In this document: piece by piece, positions 8,412 through 17,064 of the stretch
Position numbering within the stretch: position 1 is the first letter of the stretch
Layout: each line of letters begins with the position of its first letter
DNA from: Pseudomonadota bacterium
GTDB lineage: Bacteria; Myxococcota_A; Polyangia; Polyangiales; Polyangiaceae
Reading direction: 5' to 3'
DNA: 64,000 nt
Assembly: GCA_023402175.1 (NCBI GenBank)
Contig: JAEXCN010000577.1
Location: forward strand, 1 to 64,000
Position numbers and translations under genes: made by a program
The notes under the pieces: model-generated
Told to the model about the DNA's origin: nothing
What the model saw: only the letters and a program-made list of their open reading frames with translations
The model's database searches: none

Positions 8412-10192
8412 AATTGCGGACAATCACTGCCGCGACGTTGTCCGTCGTCGGTGTCGCGCTTCTCTCTGCTGTCGCTGCCTGCAACGAGGATCGTATCGTC
8501 GGCTTCGACTCGCGTGCGGGCGAGCCTGACTTCGGCGCAGGCGCGGACGCGGGCGATTGCCCGTTTCAGTGCTCGATCGATGGTCGCTCCATCGTTCGTG
8601 CGTGCACGGGCGATGTCGTCGAGACTTGCCCACCGGAGCTGGCGTGCGGCGGTGCGAGATGCCAAGAGCCGTGCGCCGCAGCGGCGGAGGACAAGAGCTC
8701 GAATGGCTGCGAGTTCTACTTCCAGCAGCCTCCGACCAATGAGCAGAACTCGTGTTATGCGGCGTTCGTCGTCAACACGTCGACGCAGCCCGTCGAGCTC
8801 TTTCTCGAGCGCGACGGCAAGGCCCTCGACGTCTCGAGATCGATCTTTCGCACGAACCCGGAGACTGCGGCACTCGCTCAGCATACGGGCCCGATTCCGC
8901 CAGGGGAGAGCATCGTCCTCTTCATTGCCGACCACGATCCGGATCAGCCTTACGGCGCTGGTCACAACCACGTGTCATGCCCGGCCGACGCGGTCCCAGC
9001 GTATCTGTCGGAGTTCAAAGTCCCTCGCACCGAGCTCGGCGTATCGTTCCATCTGACGGCGAGCCAGCCGGTGTCGATGGTCACCATGTACCCATTCGGC
9101 GGCGCGGCGAGCTTCATCAGCTCGGCGTCGTTGCTCTTGCCGGTCGGCAGCTGGGCGAAACAGCATGTCGCCGTCGGCTCGTGGGAGTCGTCAGGCAGCG
9201 TCGGTAGTCCGACGATGCAGATCCTTGCATCCGAAGATGACACCGACGTGACCATCCTTCCATCGGTGGACATCGGAAGTGGGGCCGGCATCAAAGGTAC
9301 GGGGACGAAGTTGCCCGCGACCTATCGTCTCGCCAGAGGACAATCGCTGCAGTTCGTTCAGCCCATCGAGCTCACTGGAAGCATCATCACTTCCACCAAG
9401 CCGACGGCAGTCTTCAGCGGCCATACGTGCGTCAACCTCCCGAACAGCGTCGTCTCGTGTGACGTGCTGAGTCAGCAGATCCCGGCGTTCGAGCAATGGG
9501 GCTCCGAGTACGTCGGCGTCGGCTACCGGCCGCGCCGCGGCAACGAGCACGAGCTCATGCTCTACCGTATCGTTGCGGGTCGCGACGGGACCCGTCTCGA
9601 CTACGACCCGGCGATCCCCCCGGGCGCGCCGACGGAGATGTCCGCGGGCGAGACGGCCATCTTCGCGACCGGTACGGGGGATGCGTTCGTGGTGCGCACG
9701 CAGGACGCCGAACATCCGATCTATGTGGCTGCGTACATGACCGGTTGGTACGGCGACGTCTTCGGCGTTCCCGTCGATGTGGGCGGCCAAGGAGATCCGG
9801 AGTTCGTCAACGTCATCCCTGCCGGTCAGTACCTCAACTCGTACAGCTTCTACGCCGACCCGACGTACCCGGAGACTTCGCTCGTCGTCGTGAGAGCCAA
9901 GTCTCGCGGCGAGTTCAAGGACGTTTGGCTCGAGTGTGCGGGCACGTTGCCCGAGTTTCGTCCGGTCGGCACGCGGGGTGACTACGAGTTCACCCGCGTA
10001 GACCTTTCGAAGGACTTTGGCCCTGGCCAGAAGTTCGGAAGCAACGCTTGCCGCGCGGGGCTCCAGCGCATGAGGAGCGAGGGCCCGTTCACGGCGACCT
10101 TGTGGGGCTGGGGCCGGGCGGTAAGCTACGCCGCTCCCGGAGGAATGGCGTATCGAAAGCTCGTCACGACGCCGCTCGTCGACGTTCAGTGA
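8408..10192 (+). CDS. IgGFc-binding-type surface lipoprotein
   Basis: 594 residues with a signal peptide and lipobox (VAAC). A short Cys-rich segment follows (CPFQCSIDGRSIVRACTG, CPPELACGGARC), then a long domain resembling the IgGFc-binding protein N-terminal family: GSWAKQHVAVGSW, LASEDDTDVTILPS, LRARGQSLQFVQP-like and TKPTAVFSGHTCVNLP motifs, then GSEYVGVGYRPR. This family is widespread in myxobacteria as presumed adhesins. It is the last gene of the sigma operon; a hairpin follows 10 nt after the stop. A second family member lies at 25806-27752. Confidence 0.82.
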   Translation: MKLRTITAATLSVVGVALLSAVAACNEDRIVGFDSRAGEPDFGAGADAGDCPFQCSIDGRSIVRACTGDVVETCPPELACGGARCQEPCAAAAEDKSSNGCEFYFQQPPTNEQNSCYAAFVVNTSTQPVELFLERDGKALDVSRSIFRTNPETAALAQHTGPIPPGESIVLFIADHDPDQPYGAGHNHVSCPADAVPAYLSEFKVPRTELGVSFHLTASQPVSMVTMYPFGGAASFISSASLLLPVGSWAKQHVAVGSWESSGSVGSPTMQILASEDDTDVTILPSVDIGSGAGIKGTGTKLPATYRLARGQSLQFVQPIELTGSIITSTKPTAVFSGHTCVNLPNSVVSCDVLSQQIPAFEQWGSEYVGVGYRPRRGNEHELMLYRIVAGRDGTRLDYDPAIPPGAPTEMSAGETAIFATGTGDAFVVRTQDAEHPIYVAAYMTGWYGDVFGVPVDVGGQGDPEFVNVIPAGQYLNSYSFYADPTYPETSLVVVRAKSRGEFKDVWLECAGTLPEFRPVGTRGDYEFTRVDLSKDFGPGQKFGSNACRAGLQRMRSEGPFTATLWGWGRAVSYAAPGGMAYRKLVTTPLVDVQ

Positions 10193-10202
10193 ACGCCTGC
10201 GC

Positions 10203-10239
10203 GGGCCCGCGTCGCGTTCGAGCGATCGCGAGCGGGCCC
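10203..10239 (+). terminator. Hairpin terminator after the ECF lipoprotein operon
   Basis: GGGCCCGC at 10203-10210 pairs with GCGGGCCC at 10232-10239. The stem continues inward with TCGCG/CGCGA past one bulged G, leaving a 10-nt loop. It starts 10 nt after the stop at 10192. There is no T-run, as is usual in very GC-rich genomes. Confidence 0.6.
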
Positions 10240-10417
10240 CCCACAGCTTGCCTCGCACGAGAGAGCGCGGGCTCGGCGTGAGGAGCGCGATTCATCAATT
10301 GAAGGTTACGTGCGCGACGAGCTGACGCGGTTGGGATGCAAACGACCCGGATGACCCGATTCGCGATCGATTCATGGTTTGGATTCGTATTGGAGTATTG
10401 GTCTGGAGGGTATGGGC

Positions 10418-11683
10418 ATGAAACCTACGAAGGTTCTCAGTCGATTCGGAATGGGCGTGGGCATCATGCTCGCGGCCTCACTCGCCGTCGCCGCTTGCAC
10501 TGACGACACCCCGGTGGAGAACGGCACTCCGGACAGCGGTGTCGACTCGGGACAACGTGAGGCCTCTACGGAACCCGACTCCGGCACGCCGCCGGACTCC
10601 GGCACGGACGGCGCGACCGCCGACGCGGACGCGGAACCTCCCCCCGTCCCGGGAGTCGTCTCCGATCTCGCCGCCACCGGCGACACCCACACGAGCCTGG
10701 CGCTCGAGTGGACTGCGCCGCCGGACAACACCGGCAAGGGTACCGTCGCCGGATACGAGATCCGCTACTCCACGACGCCCATCACGACAGAAGCGGAATT
10801 CCTTGCGGCCACCGCGCTCGAGGAGCTGCCCGATCCCGAAGCCCCGGGGAAGTCCCAGACCGCGATCATCTATGATCTTTCGATCGAGACCGAGTACTAC
10901 GTCGCGCTTCGCGCCAAATACGGTACCGGTGACAACGGACCACTCTCGAACGTCGCCAAGGGAAAGACGAAGGCGCGCGCGACGCTGCTGATCAGTGAGG
11001 TCGCGCCCGCGAACACCGCCGCCACTGGCGGCGACTTCATCGAGCTCGTCGCGTCGAAGGCGGGGTTTGCTGGCGGGCTCAGCGTGAGTGGCTGGGGGCT
11101 CGACCTGATCCACACGCTCGGCCCCATCGACGTCGCCGTCGGCGATCGTATCGTCGTTCACCTCAGCGGACTTCCCGGTCCGACGGGGTTCGTGCAGGAG
11201 GACGAGAAGTCGAAGAACAAGACGTCCTCGACGGCTGCGAACGCGTCGGCCAATGCCGTCGACGTCTACTCCGCATTAACGGATCTGCCCGTGCTCGGTG
11301 CAGTCGTCGTCGTTCACGAGCCGGGCAGGTGGGATATCACGCAGGAGTTGACCCAGGACGCCCTCGTATATTTCGATCGCTCTACGGCCGTCATGGACAA
11401 CGATGTCGGCTTCATCGTTTTCGGCACGGCGTACATGGACGTTTTCGAGCACTGGCTCTCGCCGCTGACGGGGCAGGAGTTGTTCGCGATGATGAGCGAT
11501 CCGGATGCCAATGCCTGCGATGCCTACGTCGGGACGGTCGACGCCTCCGGGACCACGACGGCATGTGGCGGTACGCCGGCTGGCCTCACGGACGGCAAAT
11601 CGATCCAGCGCAACGGCACGACCGACACGAACACCGACGCCGACTTCACCGTCAAGAATCAGACTCGCGGCGCACCGAACTGA
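10418..11683 (+). CDS. Fibronectin type III lipoprotein
   Basis: 421 residues. ATG at 10418 is preferred over ATG 10412 because GGAGG (10405-10409) is then 8 nt away. A signal peptide with lipobox AVAAC precedes an acidic linker with repeated PDSG. A fibronectin type III domain follows (about residues 70-175; VSDLAATGDTHTSLALEWTAP, GYEIRYST, YYVALRAKYG). The C-terminal part begins TLLISEVAPANTAATGGDFIELVA, like the start of a lamin-tail-type domain. It is a separate transcription unit from the upstream operon, which ends in a hairpin. Probable surface protein; ligand unknown. Confidence 0.8.
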   Translation: MKPTKVLSRFGMGVGIMLAASLAVAACTDDTPVENGTPDSGVDSGQREASTEPDSGTPPDSGTDGATADADAEPPPVPGVVSDLAATGDTHTSLALEWTAPPDNTGKGTVAGYEIRYSTTPITTEAEFLAATALEELPDPEAPGKSQTAIIYDLSIETEYYVALRAKYGTGDNGPLSNVAKGKTKARATLLISEVAPANTAATGGDFIELVASKAGFAGGLSVSGWGLDLIHTLGPIDVAVGDRIVVHLSGLPGPTGFVQEDEKSKNKTSSTAANASANAVDVYSALTDLPVLGAVVVVHEPGRWDITQELTQDALVYFDRSTAVMDNDVGFIVFGTAYMDVFEHWLSPLTGQELFAMMSDPDANACDAYVGTVDASGTTTACGGTPAGLTDGKSIQRNGTTDTNTDADFTVKNQTRGAPN

Positions 11684-11813
11684 CGCCTCTCGGAAGCGCG
11701 TGCGCAGTTGCGTAGCGGCGCGCAGTTGCGTCGCGCGCGCCCTCGACGCGCCGCCGACGGCCGAGCCGACGGCGCGAGCCGACGGAGGCCCCGCGCGCAC
11801 GGCGCTGGTCTCG

Positions 11814-12974
11814 TCAGGAGGGCCGCTTCATCACGACGGCGGATGCGTTGCCATAGTAGCCGACCGACGTGACGAGCACTGTCGACATCTTCGCGGGTGC
11901 GCTGCCCGACACGATGCACGACGGCTTCCCGCCGTCGAGCCACGCGAGCGCGGCCGACATCGCGAGCGCGCCGCCTGCGCCGAGCGTCTCGCCGAAGAGC
12001 TGCTTCGGCGCTGCGACGGCGACGTCCGTCCCGAGCGTCTTCGCGATCGCCGCGCGCTCCTCGTCGTCGAAGTGAGCGATGCCCGACATGCCGGAGACGA
12101 CGAGATCGACGTCCTTCGCGGTGACCCCAGCGTCGGTGAGCGCATTCGTGATCGCGCGCTCGAGCGCTTCCGACGAAGCGAAGAGCAGCGTCACGTCGTC
12201 CTTCGGCGCGATGAACGCCGTGCCGTAACCGTTCACGGTCGCGAGGACCTTCGCGCCGCGCGCGGCTGCGCGCTCGGTCGGCTCGATGACGAGGAACGCG
12301 GAGCCTTCGCCGAGGCGGGTTCCTGCGCCGCCCTTGTCGAGGACGCGGAGCTTGTCGAAGGCGAGGAAGAGCGCCTCGCTCATCGCTTCACCGCCGCCGG
12401 TGAGGATCGCTTCGGCGCGGCCGGTCTCGAGGAAGATGTCCGCGCAGCCCACGGCATCGAGAGCGCCGCAGTTGCCGTCCGACACGCTCACGTTGAGCGC
12501 GCGGAGGTCCTCCCAGATGCTGACGTACCCGCTCGCGCTGTTCGAGACGGTGTTCGGGAACTTCGCCGGGTTGATGTACCGCGCGTCCTCGAGCACGGCG
12601 ACGCGATCGAGCTCCGTGATCGCCTCGAGGCTGCCGTACGCGTTCGAGCAGCACACGCCGACGCGCTCGGGTGAAAGGACCGCCCACTGGTTGTCCTTCT
12701 TCAGACCCGCATGGTGGAGCGCGAGTCTCGCGGCGACGACGAGGAGCTTCGTCAGGCGGTCGAGCGTGCGAAGACCCTTGTCGCCGAGGTACTTCGTCGG
12801 ATCGAACCCGGGCACCTCGACGATCGGCGGATCTTCGTACGACGACGCATCGAAGCTCGCGATCGGAGGACGCTCCCCCGAAGGCTGCGGGCCGTTCAGC
12901 GCCGTGAGGTTCGCATCGGCACCCGTTCCGAGTGCGCTCGCAATGCCGAGCCCGGTGATCGCGCGCGGCTTCAC
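11814..12974 (-). CDS. Beta-ketoacyl synthase-like partner lacking both active-site histidines
   Basis: 386 residues from GTG at 12974; its GTGA start overlaps the stop of the upstream ketosynthase. The thiolase-type fold is clear (ITGLGIASALG at the N-terminus, KLLVVAARLALHHAG, GEGSAFLVIEP, ETLGAGGALAMSAAL). A Cys is kept at the nucleophile site (DGNCGALDA, Cys169), but the HGTGT motif is replaced by SGMSGIA (294-300) and the second His by Glu329 (FGET). It therefore resembles chain-length-factor-type partners that pair with an active ketosynthase, although true CLFs usually lose the Cys. It probably acts as a heterodimer with the adjacent KS. Confidence 0.82.
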   Translation of the reverse strand: MKPRAITGLGIASALGTGADANLTALNGPQPSGERPPIASFDASSYEDPPIVEVPGFDPTKYLGDKGLRTLDRLTKLLVVAARLALHHAGLKKDNQWAVLSPERVGVCCSNAYGSLEAITELDRVAVLEDARYINPAKFPNTVSNSASGYVSIWEDLRALNVSVSDGNCGALDAVGCADIFLETGRAEAILTGGGEAMSEALFLAFDKLRVLDKGGAGTRLGEGSAFLVIEPTERAAARGAKVLATVNGYGTAFIAPKDDVTLLFASSEALERAITNALTDAGVTAKDVDLVVSGMSGIAHFDDEERAAIAKTLGTDVAVAAPKQLFGETLGAGGALAMSAALAWLDGGKPSCIVSGSAPAKMSTVLVTSVGYYGNASAVVMKRPS

Positions 12975-14206
12975 GCTGCCGTCGCCTTCGGCTCGGGGAG
13001 CTTGCCCGGACGGGCAAGGCAGGTGACCGAGTTGTACCCGCCGAACGCGAGGGAGTTGTTGAGCACGATGTCTGCCTTGCCCTTGCGCGCTTCGTTCGCG
13101 ACCACGTCGACGTCGCACTCGGGGTCCGGCGTCTCGAAGCCGATCGTCGGCGGGTAGATGCCGGTCTCGAGCGTCATCACGCAGCCGATCGCTTCGAGCG
13201 CGCTCGCCGCGCCCATGCAGTGCCCGAGCATGCTCTTCATGCTCGAGATGGGGACCTTGCGATCGCCGAAGACGTCGCGCATGACCTTCGACTCCGCGCT
13301 GTCGTTGTGCTTCGTGCCCGTGCCGTGGGCGTTCACGAAGTCGATCGCGTCGGCCGAGAGGCCCGAGCGCTCGATCGCCTGCCGCATCGCTCCAATACTG
13401 CCTGCGGCATCGGGGTGCGGTCGCGTGATGTGATACGCGTCGCACGTCATGCCGTGGCCGCCGATCTCGGCGAGCACGCGCGCGCTCCGCCGGACGGCGT
13501 GCGCCTCGGACTCGAGGATGAGGATCCCGGCGCCTTCGCCGAGGATGAGTCCCTGCCGGTTGAGATCGAAGGGCTGGCACTTCGCCGGCGCCATCGCAGC
13601 GAGGCGGACGAAGCCGGCGTATTGCAGCTCCTGCAGCATCTCGGCGGCGCCGGTGACGATCACGTCGGCCTTGCCTGCACGAATGAGATCGCTCGCGAGG
13701 CCGATGGCGTAGTTGCCGGCGGCGCAGGCCGCAGGGAGCGTGAGGACCTGCCCCTCGGCCCCGAGCGCGCGGGCGACGTGGATCGGGAGAAGCGTCGATC
13801 CGTACTTCGGAATCCACGCACGCCGTACGCCCGGAAGGCCCTTCGAGATCCAGGCGTGATCGAGATCTTCGAGCACGTCGGCCTCGCCCATCGTCGTACC
13901 GAGGACGACGGATGCGCGTGGCCCCGTGAGCGCGCCGTCCGGGAGCGCCGCATCGGCGACGGCCATCCGCGCGGCCGCAAGCGCCATCTGCGAGCAGCGT
14001 CCCATGCGGCGCGCCTCGGCGGCTGTGAGGTGATCGCGCGCGTGGAAGCCCTTCACCTCGCCGGCGTTCGTCCGCCCGAGGGTCGAGACGTCGAACGCCT
14101 CGACCGGAGAGATGCCACTCTTTCCAGCCGCGAGCGCCTGGAAGAAGGCGTCCTTGCCGAGCCCGATCGAGCTGACGACGCCGACCCCCGTGATGAACAC
14201 CCGCAC
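12971..14206 (-). CDS. Beta-ketoacyl-ACP synthase (KAS II/FabF-like)
   Basis: 411 residues, the normal length for a stand-alone KS, from GTG at 14206 with AGGGA upstream. The complete Cys-His-His site is present: Cys161 in PAACAAGNYA, His294 in NAHGTGT, His329 in MLGHCMGAAS. The N-terminal FITGVGVVSSIG and C-terminal NNSLAFGGYN motifs are standard. It would condense an acyl starter with malonyl-ACP. It is translationally coupled to a His-less KS-like partner and divergent from a FAAL and two ACPs, so it more likely belongs to a specialised lipid or type II polyketide path than to housekeeping fatty-acid synthesis. Confidence 0.92.
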   Translation of the reverse strand: MRVFITGVGVVSSIGLGKDAFFQALAAGKSGISPVEAFDVSTLGRTNAGEVKGFHARDHLTAAEARRMGRCSQMALAAARMAVADAALPDGALTGPRASVVLGTTMGEADVLEDLDHAWISKGLPGVRRAWIPKYGSTLLPIHVARALGAEGQVLTLPAACAAGNYAIGLASDLIRAGKADVIVTGAAEMLQELQYAGFVRLAAMAPAKCQPFDLNRQGLILGEGAGILILESEAHAVRRSARVLAEIGGHGMTCDAYHITRPHPDAAGSIGAMRQAIERSGLSADAIDFVNAHGTGTKHNDSAESKVMRDVFGDRKVPISSMKSMLGHCMGAASALEAIGCVMTLETGIYPPTIGFETPDPECDVDVVANEARKGKADIVLNNSLAFGGYNSVTCLARPGKLPEPKATAA

Positions 14207-14570
14207 TGCGTTACGTCCCTTGTTCTCGTGCCCTGGATTCGTGCCCGCCGACGGGACGCAGCTGGAGAGCTGTCGTGCCGCGCGCGGACGCCCGCTGCTT
14301 ATACCGCGCGCGGTCTTCGATGAGCAACGAGGTGAACGCCTCGCGTCGAACAGGTAACGGGCCCGAATAACCGTGATTCATCGCATGGTTGAACCACTTT
14401 GGTCGGCGCGTAGAGCGCTTCGCGTTGCGCCACCCATTACGCAACGCCTGATCAGCCTTTGACGCCTTGCGCGACGTGGAGCGCCGCAGTAATACGCGCG
14501 CGCCAATGAAGTATTCGGTGCAGCAGCTCCCCGCACGACACCATTCGCAGATTTCGACGCGAGGTGACCT
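14207..14570 (+). promoter_or_regulatory. Divergent promoter region of the KS and FAAL arms
   Basis: 364 nt without a gene between the outward-facing ketosynthase and acyl-AMP ligase genes. It is more AT-rich than its flanks around 14360-14520. It contains a perfect inverted repeat at 14422-14447 (separate entry). GAGG at 14561-14564 is the ribosome binding site of the right-hand gene. I did not find convincing sigma70 boxes. Confidence 0.55.
14422..14447. promoter_or_regulatory. Perfect 8-bp inverted repeat, candidate operator
   Basis: GCGTTGCG (14422-14429) and CGCAACGC (14440-14447) are exact reverse complements separated by 10 nt. The size and dyad symmetry suit a TetR- or MarR-family regulator. 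It lies about 125 nt before the FAAL start and about 215 nt before the ketosynthase start. No regulator gene of that kind is adjacent, so its identity is open. Confidence 0.45.
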
Positions 14571-16328
14571 GTGAGCGGGCTGGACCCGAGGCACGTTCCG
14601 CCGACCCTCAGCGAGGCGCTCCGGCAGCTCTCGGATCGCACCGAGCGCGGCTTCGTCTTCGTGCGCCCGGACGGAACCGAGCGGTTCTGCTCCTTCCGTG
14701 ACATCGGTATCGAGGCGGAGCGCCGCGCCGCCGATCTCCACGCGCGAGGGCTCAAGAAGGGGGACCGCCTCGCGATCGCAGTGCCGGATCCGGACGAGTT
14801 CGTCCTCTCGTTCCTCGGCGCGATCATGGGCGGCATCGTGCCCGTGCCGATCTCGCCGCAGCTCTCGTTCAAGAACATCGAGAGCTACCACGACACGGTC
14901 GCGCACATCACGAACGCGTCGGGCGCGTCGCTCCTCCTGACGACGACCACCACGCGCCAGTACGTCGATCCGATCGTGCCGCGCACGCCGAAGCTCCGTG
15001 GTGTCCTCACCGTCGACGAGCTCGCCAAGCACGAGAATGGCGGGGGCAAGGTCGACGTGAACATCGATCCGACCGATCTCGCGTTTCTCCAGTTCACGTC
15101 GGGCAGCACGTCGCGACCGAAGGGCGTGATGGTCTCGCACCGCAACCTCGCCTGGAACAGCGAGAGCTTCATGATCCACGGTCTCGCGAAGGATTCGTCC
15201 TTCGACAAGGGCGTCACGTGGCTCCCGCTCTTCCACGACATGGGCCTCATCGGCTTCGTCGTCGGGACCATCTTCACGGACATCCCCGTCGTCTTCTTGC
15301 CGACGGCGAGCTTCGTCCGCAACCCGCGAATCTGGCTCGACAAGATCCATCAGCACCGCGGCACCATCACGTACGCGCCGAACTTCGCCTACGCGCTCGT
15401 CGCGAAGCGCCTGAAGGACAAGGACGTCGCCGATCTCGACCTGTCGTGCTTGCAACGCGCCGGGTGCGGAGCCGAGCCGATCCAGCCGAAGACGCTCCGG
15501 GATTTCGCGACGAAGCTCGCGCCCGCGAGGTTCGATCCGAAGGCGTTCCTCCCGTCGTACGGCATGGCGGAAGCCACGCTCGCGATCACGTTCGTCCCGC
15601 ATTCGAGTGGAATGCGCACCGACGTCATCGAGAAGAAGACCCTCGAGGCCGGCGACGCGAAGCCCGCGGGCAGCATCGAAGACGACGGGGCGCAGGAGCT
15701 CGTGAACTGCGGGCGCCCGTTCCCGGAGCATCACGTGGCGATCGTGGACGAAGCAGGGAACCGCCTCGGAGACCGCAAGGTCGGCCACATCATCACGCGC
15801 GGCCCGAGTGTGTCCGCCGGTTACTTCGGTGAGCCCGAGCTCACCGCCGAGGCCTTCAAGAAGGGGCCGGACGGCGAGACGTGGCTCTACACCGGCGACC
15901 TCGGTTACACCGTCGACGGAGAGATCTTCATCTGCGGACGCCTGAAGGACATGATCATCGTCCGCGGCCGCAACTTCTATCCGAACGACCTCGAGTGGGT
16001 CGTGAGCGAGCTTCCCAGTGTGCGCCGGGGTAACGTCGTCGCCTTCGGCGTGGACGTCGACGGTGAGGAGCAGCTCGTCGTCGCCGCCGAGGCGTTCCAG
16101 TCCGATGCCGAGGCCCTCAAGCAGTCGATCGCGCAGGCGATCCTCGCGAGCTTCTCGCTCGCTACGCACGACGTCGTGATCGTCCCGCAGGGAACCTTGC
16201 CCAGGACCTCGAGCGGTAAGCCGCAGCGACGGAAGACCCGCCAGCTGTATCTGGACGGCACACTGGCCCGCGCACGGGCTGTGCAAGGCAAGGACGGAAA
16301 GCCCGAAGACGTGGGCGCCAGCGCGTAG
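14571..16328 (+). CDS. Fatty-acyl-AMP ligase (FAAL)
   Basis: 585 residues from GTG at 14571 (GAGG 6 nt upstream). Adenylate-forming family: P-loop TSGSTSRPKG (176-185), the DMGLIG motif near residue 223, YGMAEATLA, TGDLGY with DGEIFICGRLKDMIIVRGRN, and the C-terminal SSGKPQRRKT lysine region. The segment after YGMAEATLA (VIEKKTLEAGDAKPAGSIED) has the extra length typical of FAALs rather than CoA ligases. FAALs make acyl-adenylates and pass them to an ACP; two ACP genes follow directly. It likely primes the neighbouring ketosynthases with a fatty acid. Confidence 0.9.
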   Translation: MSGLDPRHVPPTLSEALRQLSDRTERGFVFVRPDGTERFCSFRDIGIEAERRAADLHARGLKKGDRLAIAVPDPDEFVLSFLGAIMGGIVPVPISPQLSFKNIESYHDTVAHITNASGASLLLTTTTTRQYVDPIVPRTPKLRGVLTVDELAKHENGGGKVDVNIDPTDLAFLQFTSGSTSRPKGVMVSHRNLAWNSESFMIHGLAKDSSFDKGVTWLPLFHDMGLIGFVVGTIFTDIPVVFLPTASFVRNPRIWLDKIHQHRGTITYAPNFAYALVAKRLKDKDVADLDLSCLQRAGCGAEPIQPKTLRDFATKLAPARFDPKAFLPSYGMAEATLAITFVPHSSGMRTDVIEKKTLEAGDAKPAGSIEDDGAQELVNCGRPFPEHHVAIVDEAGNRLGDRKVGHIITRGPSVSAGYFGEPELTAEAFKKGPDGETWLYTGDLGYTVDGEIFICGRLKDMIIVRGRNFYPNDLEWVVSELPSVRRGNVVAFGVDVDGEEQLVVAAEAFQSDAEALKQSIAQAILASFSLATHDVVIVPQGTLPRTSSGKPQRRKTRQLYLDGTLARARAVQGKDGKPEDVGASA

Positions 16329-16371
16329 CGGCGTTCGCGGCAAGACGGGTTGTCATTGGAGTCGATGAGAG

Positions 16372-16626
16372 ATGACGCGCAGTAGAAACGAGCTCCTGGA
16401 TGCCTTTCGTGCAACGGCCACCGAGGTCGCCGAGAAGGACTTCAACGCCGTTGCCGAGACGTCGACGATCGCCGAGCTCGGGATCGATTCACTCGGCATG
16501 CTCGAGATCATCGGTTCGCTGGAACGCGAGCTGAGGATCCAAATCCCCGACGAGTCGCTCGCGGGCATCGTGACCGTCAAAGACTTGCTCAACGCCGTCG
16601 AATCGCGGCAGAGCGTTACTTCGTAG
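16372..16626 (+). CDS. Acyl carrier protein 1
   Basis: 84 residues. The phosphopantetheine site is GIDSLGMLE with Ser40, and the surrounding four-helix pattern (helix 2 SLGMLEIIGSLERELRIQIPDE) is typical. GGAG lies 10 nt before the ATG. Spacing to the FAAL is 43 nt and to the second ACP 16 nt, so the three are co-transcribed. It is probably the acceptor of the acyl group activated by the FAAL or the extender carrier; which ACP has which role cannot be told from sequence. Confidence 0.9.
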   Translation: MTRSRNELLDAFRATATEVAEKDFNAVAETSTIAELGIDSLGMLEIIGSLERELRIQIPDESLAGIVTVKDLLNAVESRQSVTS

Positions 16627-16642
16627 GAAAGCGGGAGAGGCG

Positions 16643-16909
16643 ATGACCAACCTGAAAGAAGAGCTCCGTGCGCTGATCGCCGAGATCGCCGAGAAGGACG
16701 AAATCCCCGACGACGTCGCATTCAAGGATCTCGGCATCGACTCGATGATGGGCGTCGAGATCGTCGCCGCCATCGAGCGCAAGTACCAGGTGAAGATCGA
16801 GGACGCTGAGCTCGTCGAGGTCACGACGCTCAACAACTCGATGGCGCTCGTGCAGAAGAAGCTCGGCGCGAACGCTCCGATCGAAGCCGCCGTCAACGCC
16901 GCCGAATGA
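16643..16909 (+). CDS. Acyl carrier protein 2
   Basis: 88 residues with the phosphopantetheine motif GIDSMMGVE (Ser34) and helix 2 MMGVEIVAAIERKYQVKIED. It differs clearly from the ACP just upstream (SLGMLE site), so the two are not a recent duplication. A GGGAG ribosome site precedes the ATG. It ends the right-hand arm of the island; a strong hairpin follows. Confidence 0.9.
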   Translation: MTNLKEELRALIAEIAEKDEIPDDVAFKDLGIDSMMGVEIVAAIERKYQVKIEDAELVEVTTLNNSMALVQKKLGANAPIEAAVNAAE

Positions 16910-16917
16910 CGGCCGCT

Positions 16918-17009
16918 CCTTCGCGTCGCTCACGCGAAGGAGAAGACGGAACAGAAAGGGCGGAGAGCGGAGGATCCATTCAGAGGATCCTCTCGCTTCC
17001 GCCCTTTCG
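16918..17009. terminator. Double hairpin between convergent genes
   Basis: A 9-bp perfect stem (CCTTCGCGT 16918-16926 with ACGCGAAGG 16932-16940) is followed by a long, near-perfect 24-nt inverted repeat spanning 16954-17009 (arms beginning GAAAGGGCGGA and ending TCCGCCCTTTC). It lies between the second ACP (plus) and the Pro-rich gene (minus), so it probably ends transcription from both sides. Confidence 0.7.
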
Positions 17010-17064
17010 ATCTTCCTGTCGAATCCCGACGACGGTGCGCACCCGTGCGCATCGCGCGCGTCGC

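Noticed and set aside
11684..11813. GCGCAGTTGCGT twice (11702 and 11720) and GCCGACGG repeats
   Set aside because: Short and GC-biased in a 130-nt convergent gap; could be chance. Not strong enough for a finding.
14211..16343. 710-codon open frame on the minus strand
   Set aside because: Antisense shadow of the acyl-AMP ligase, produced by strong third-position GC bias.
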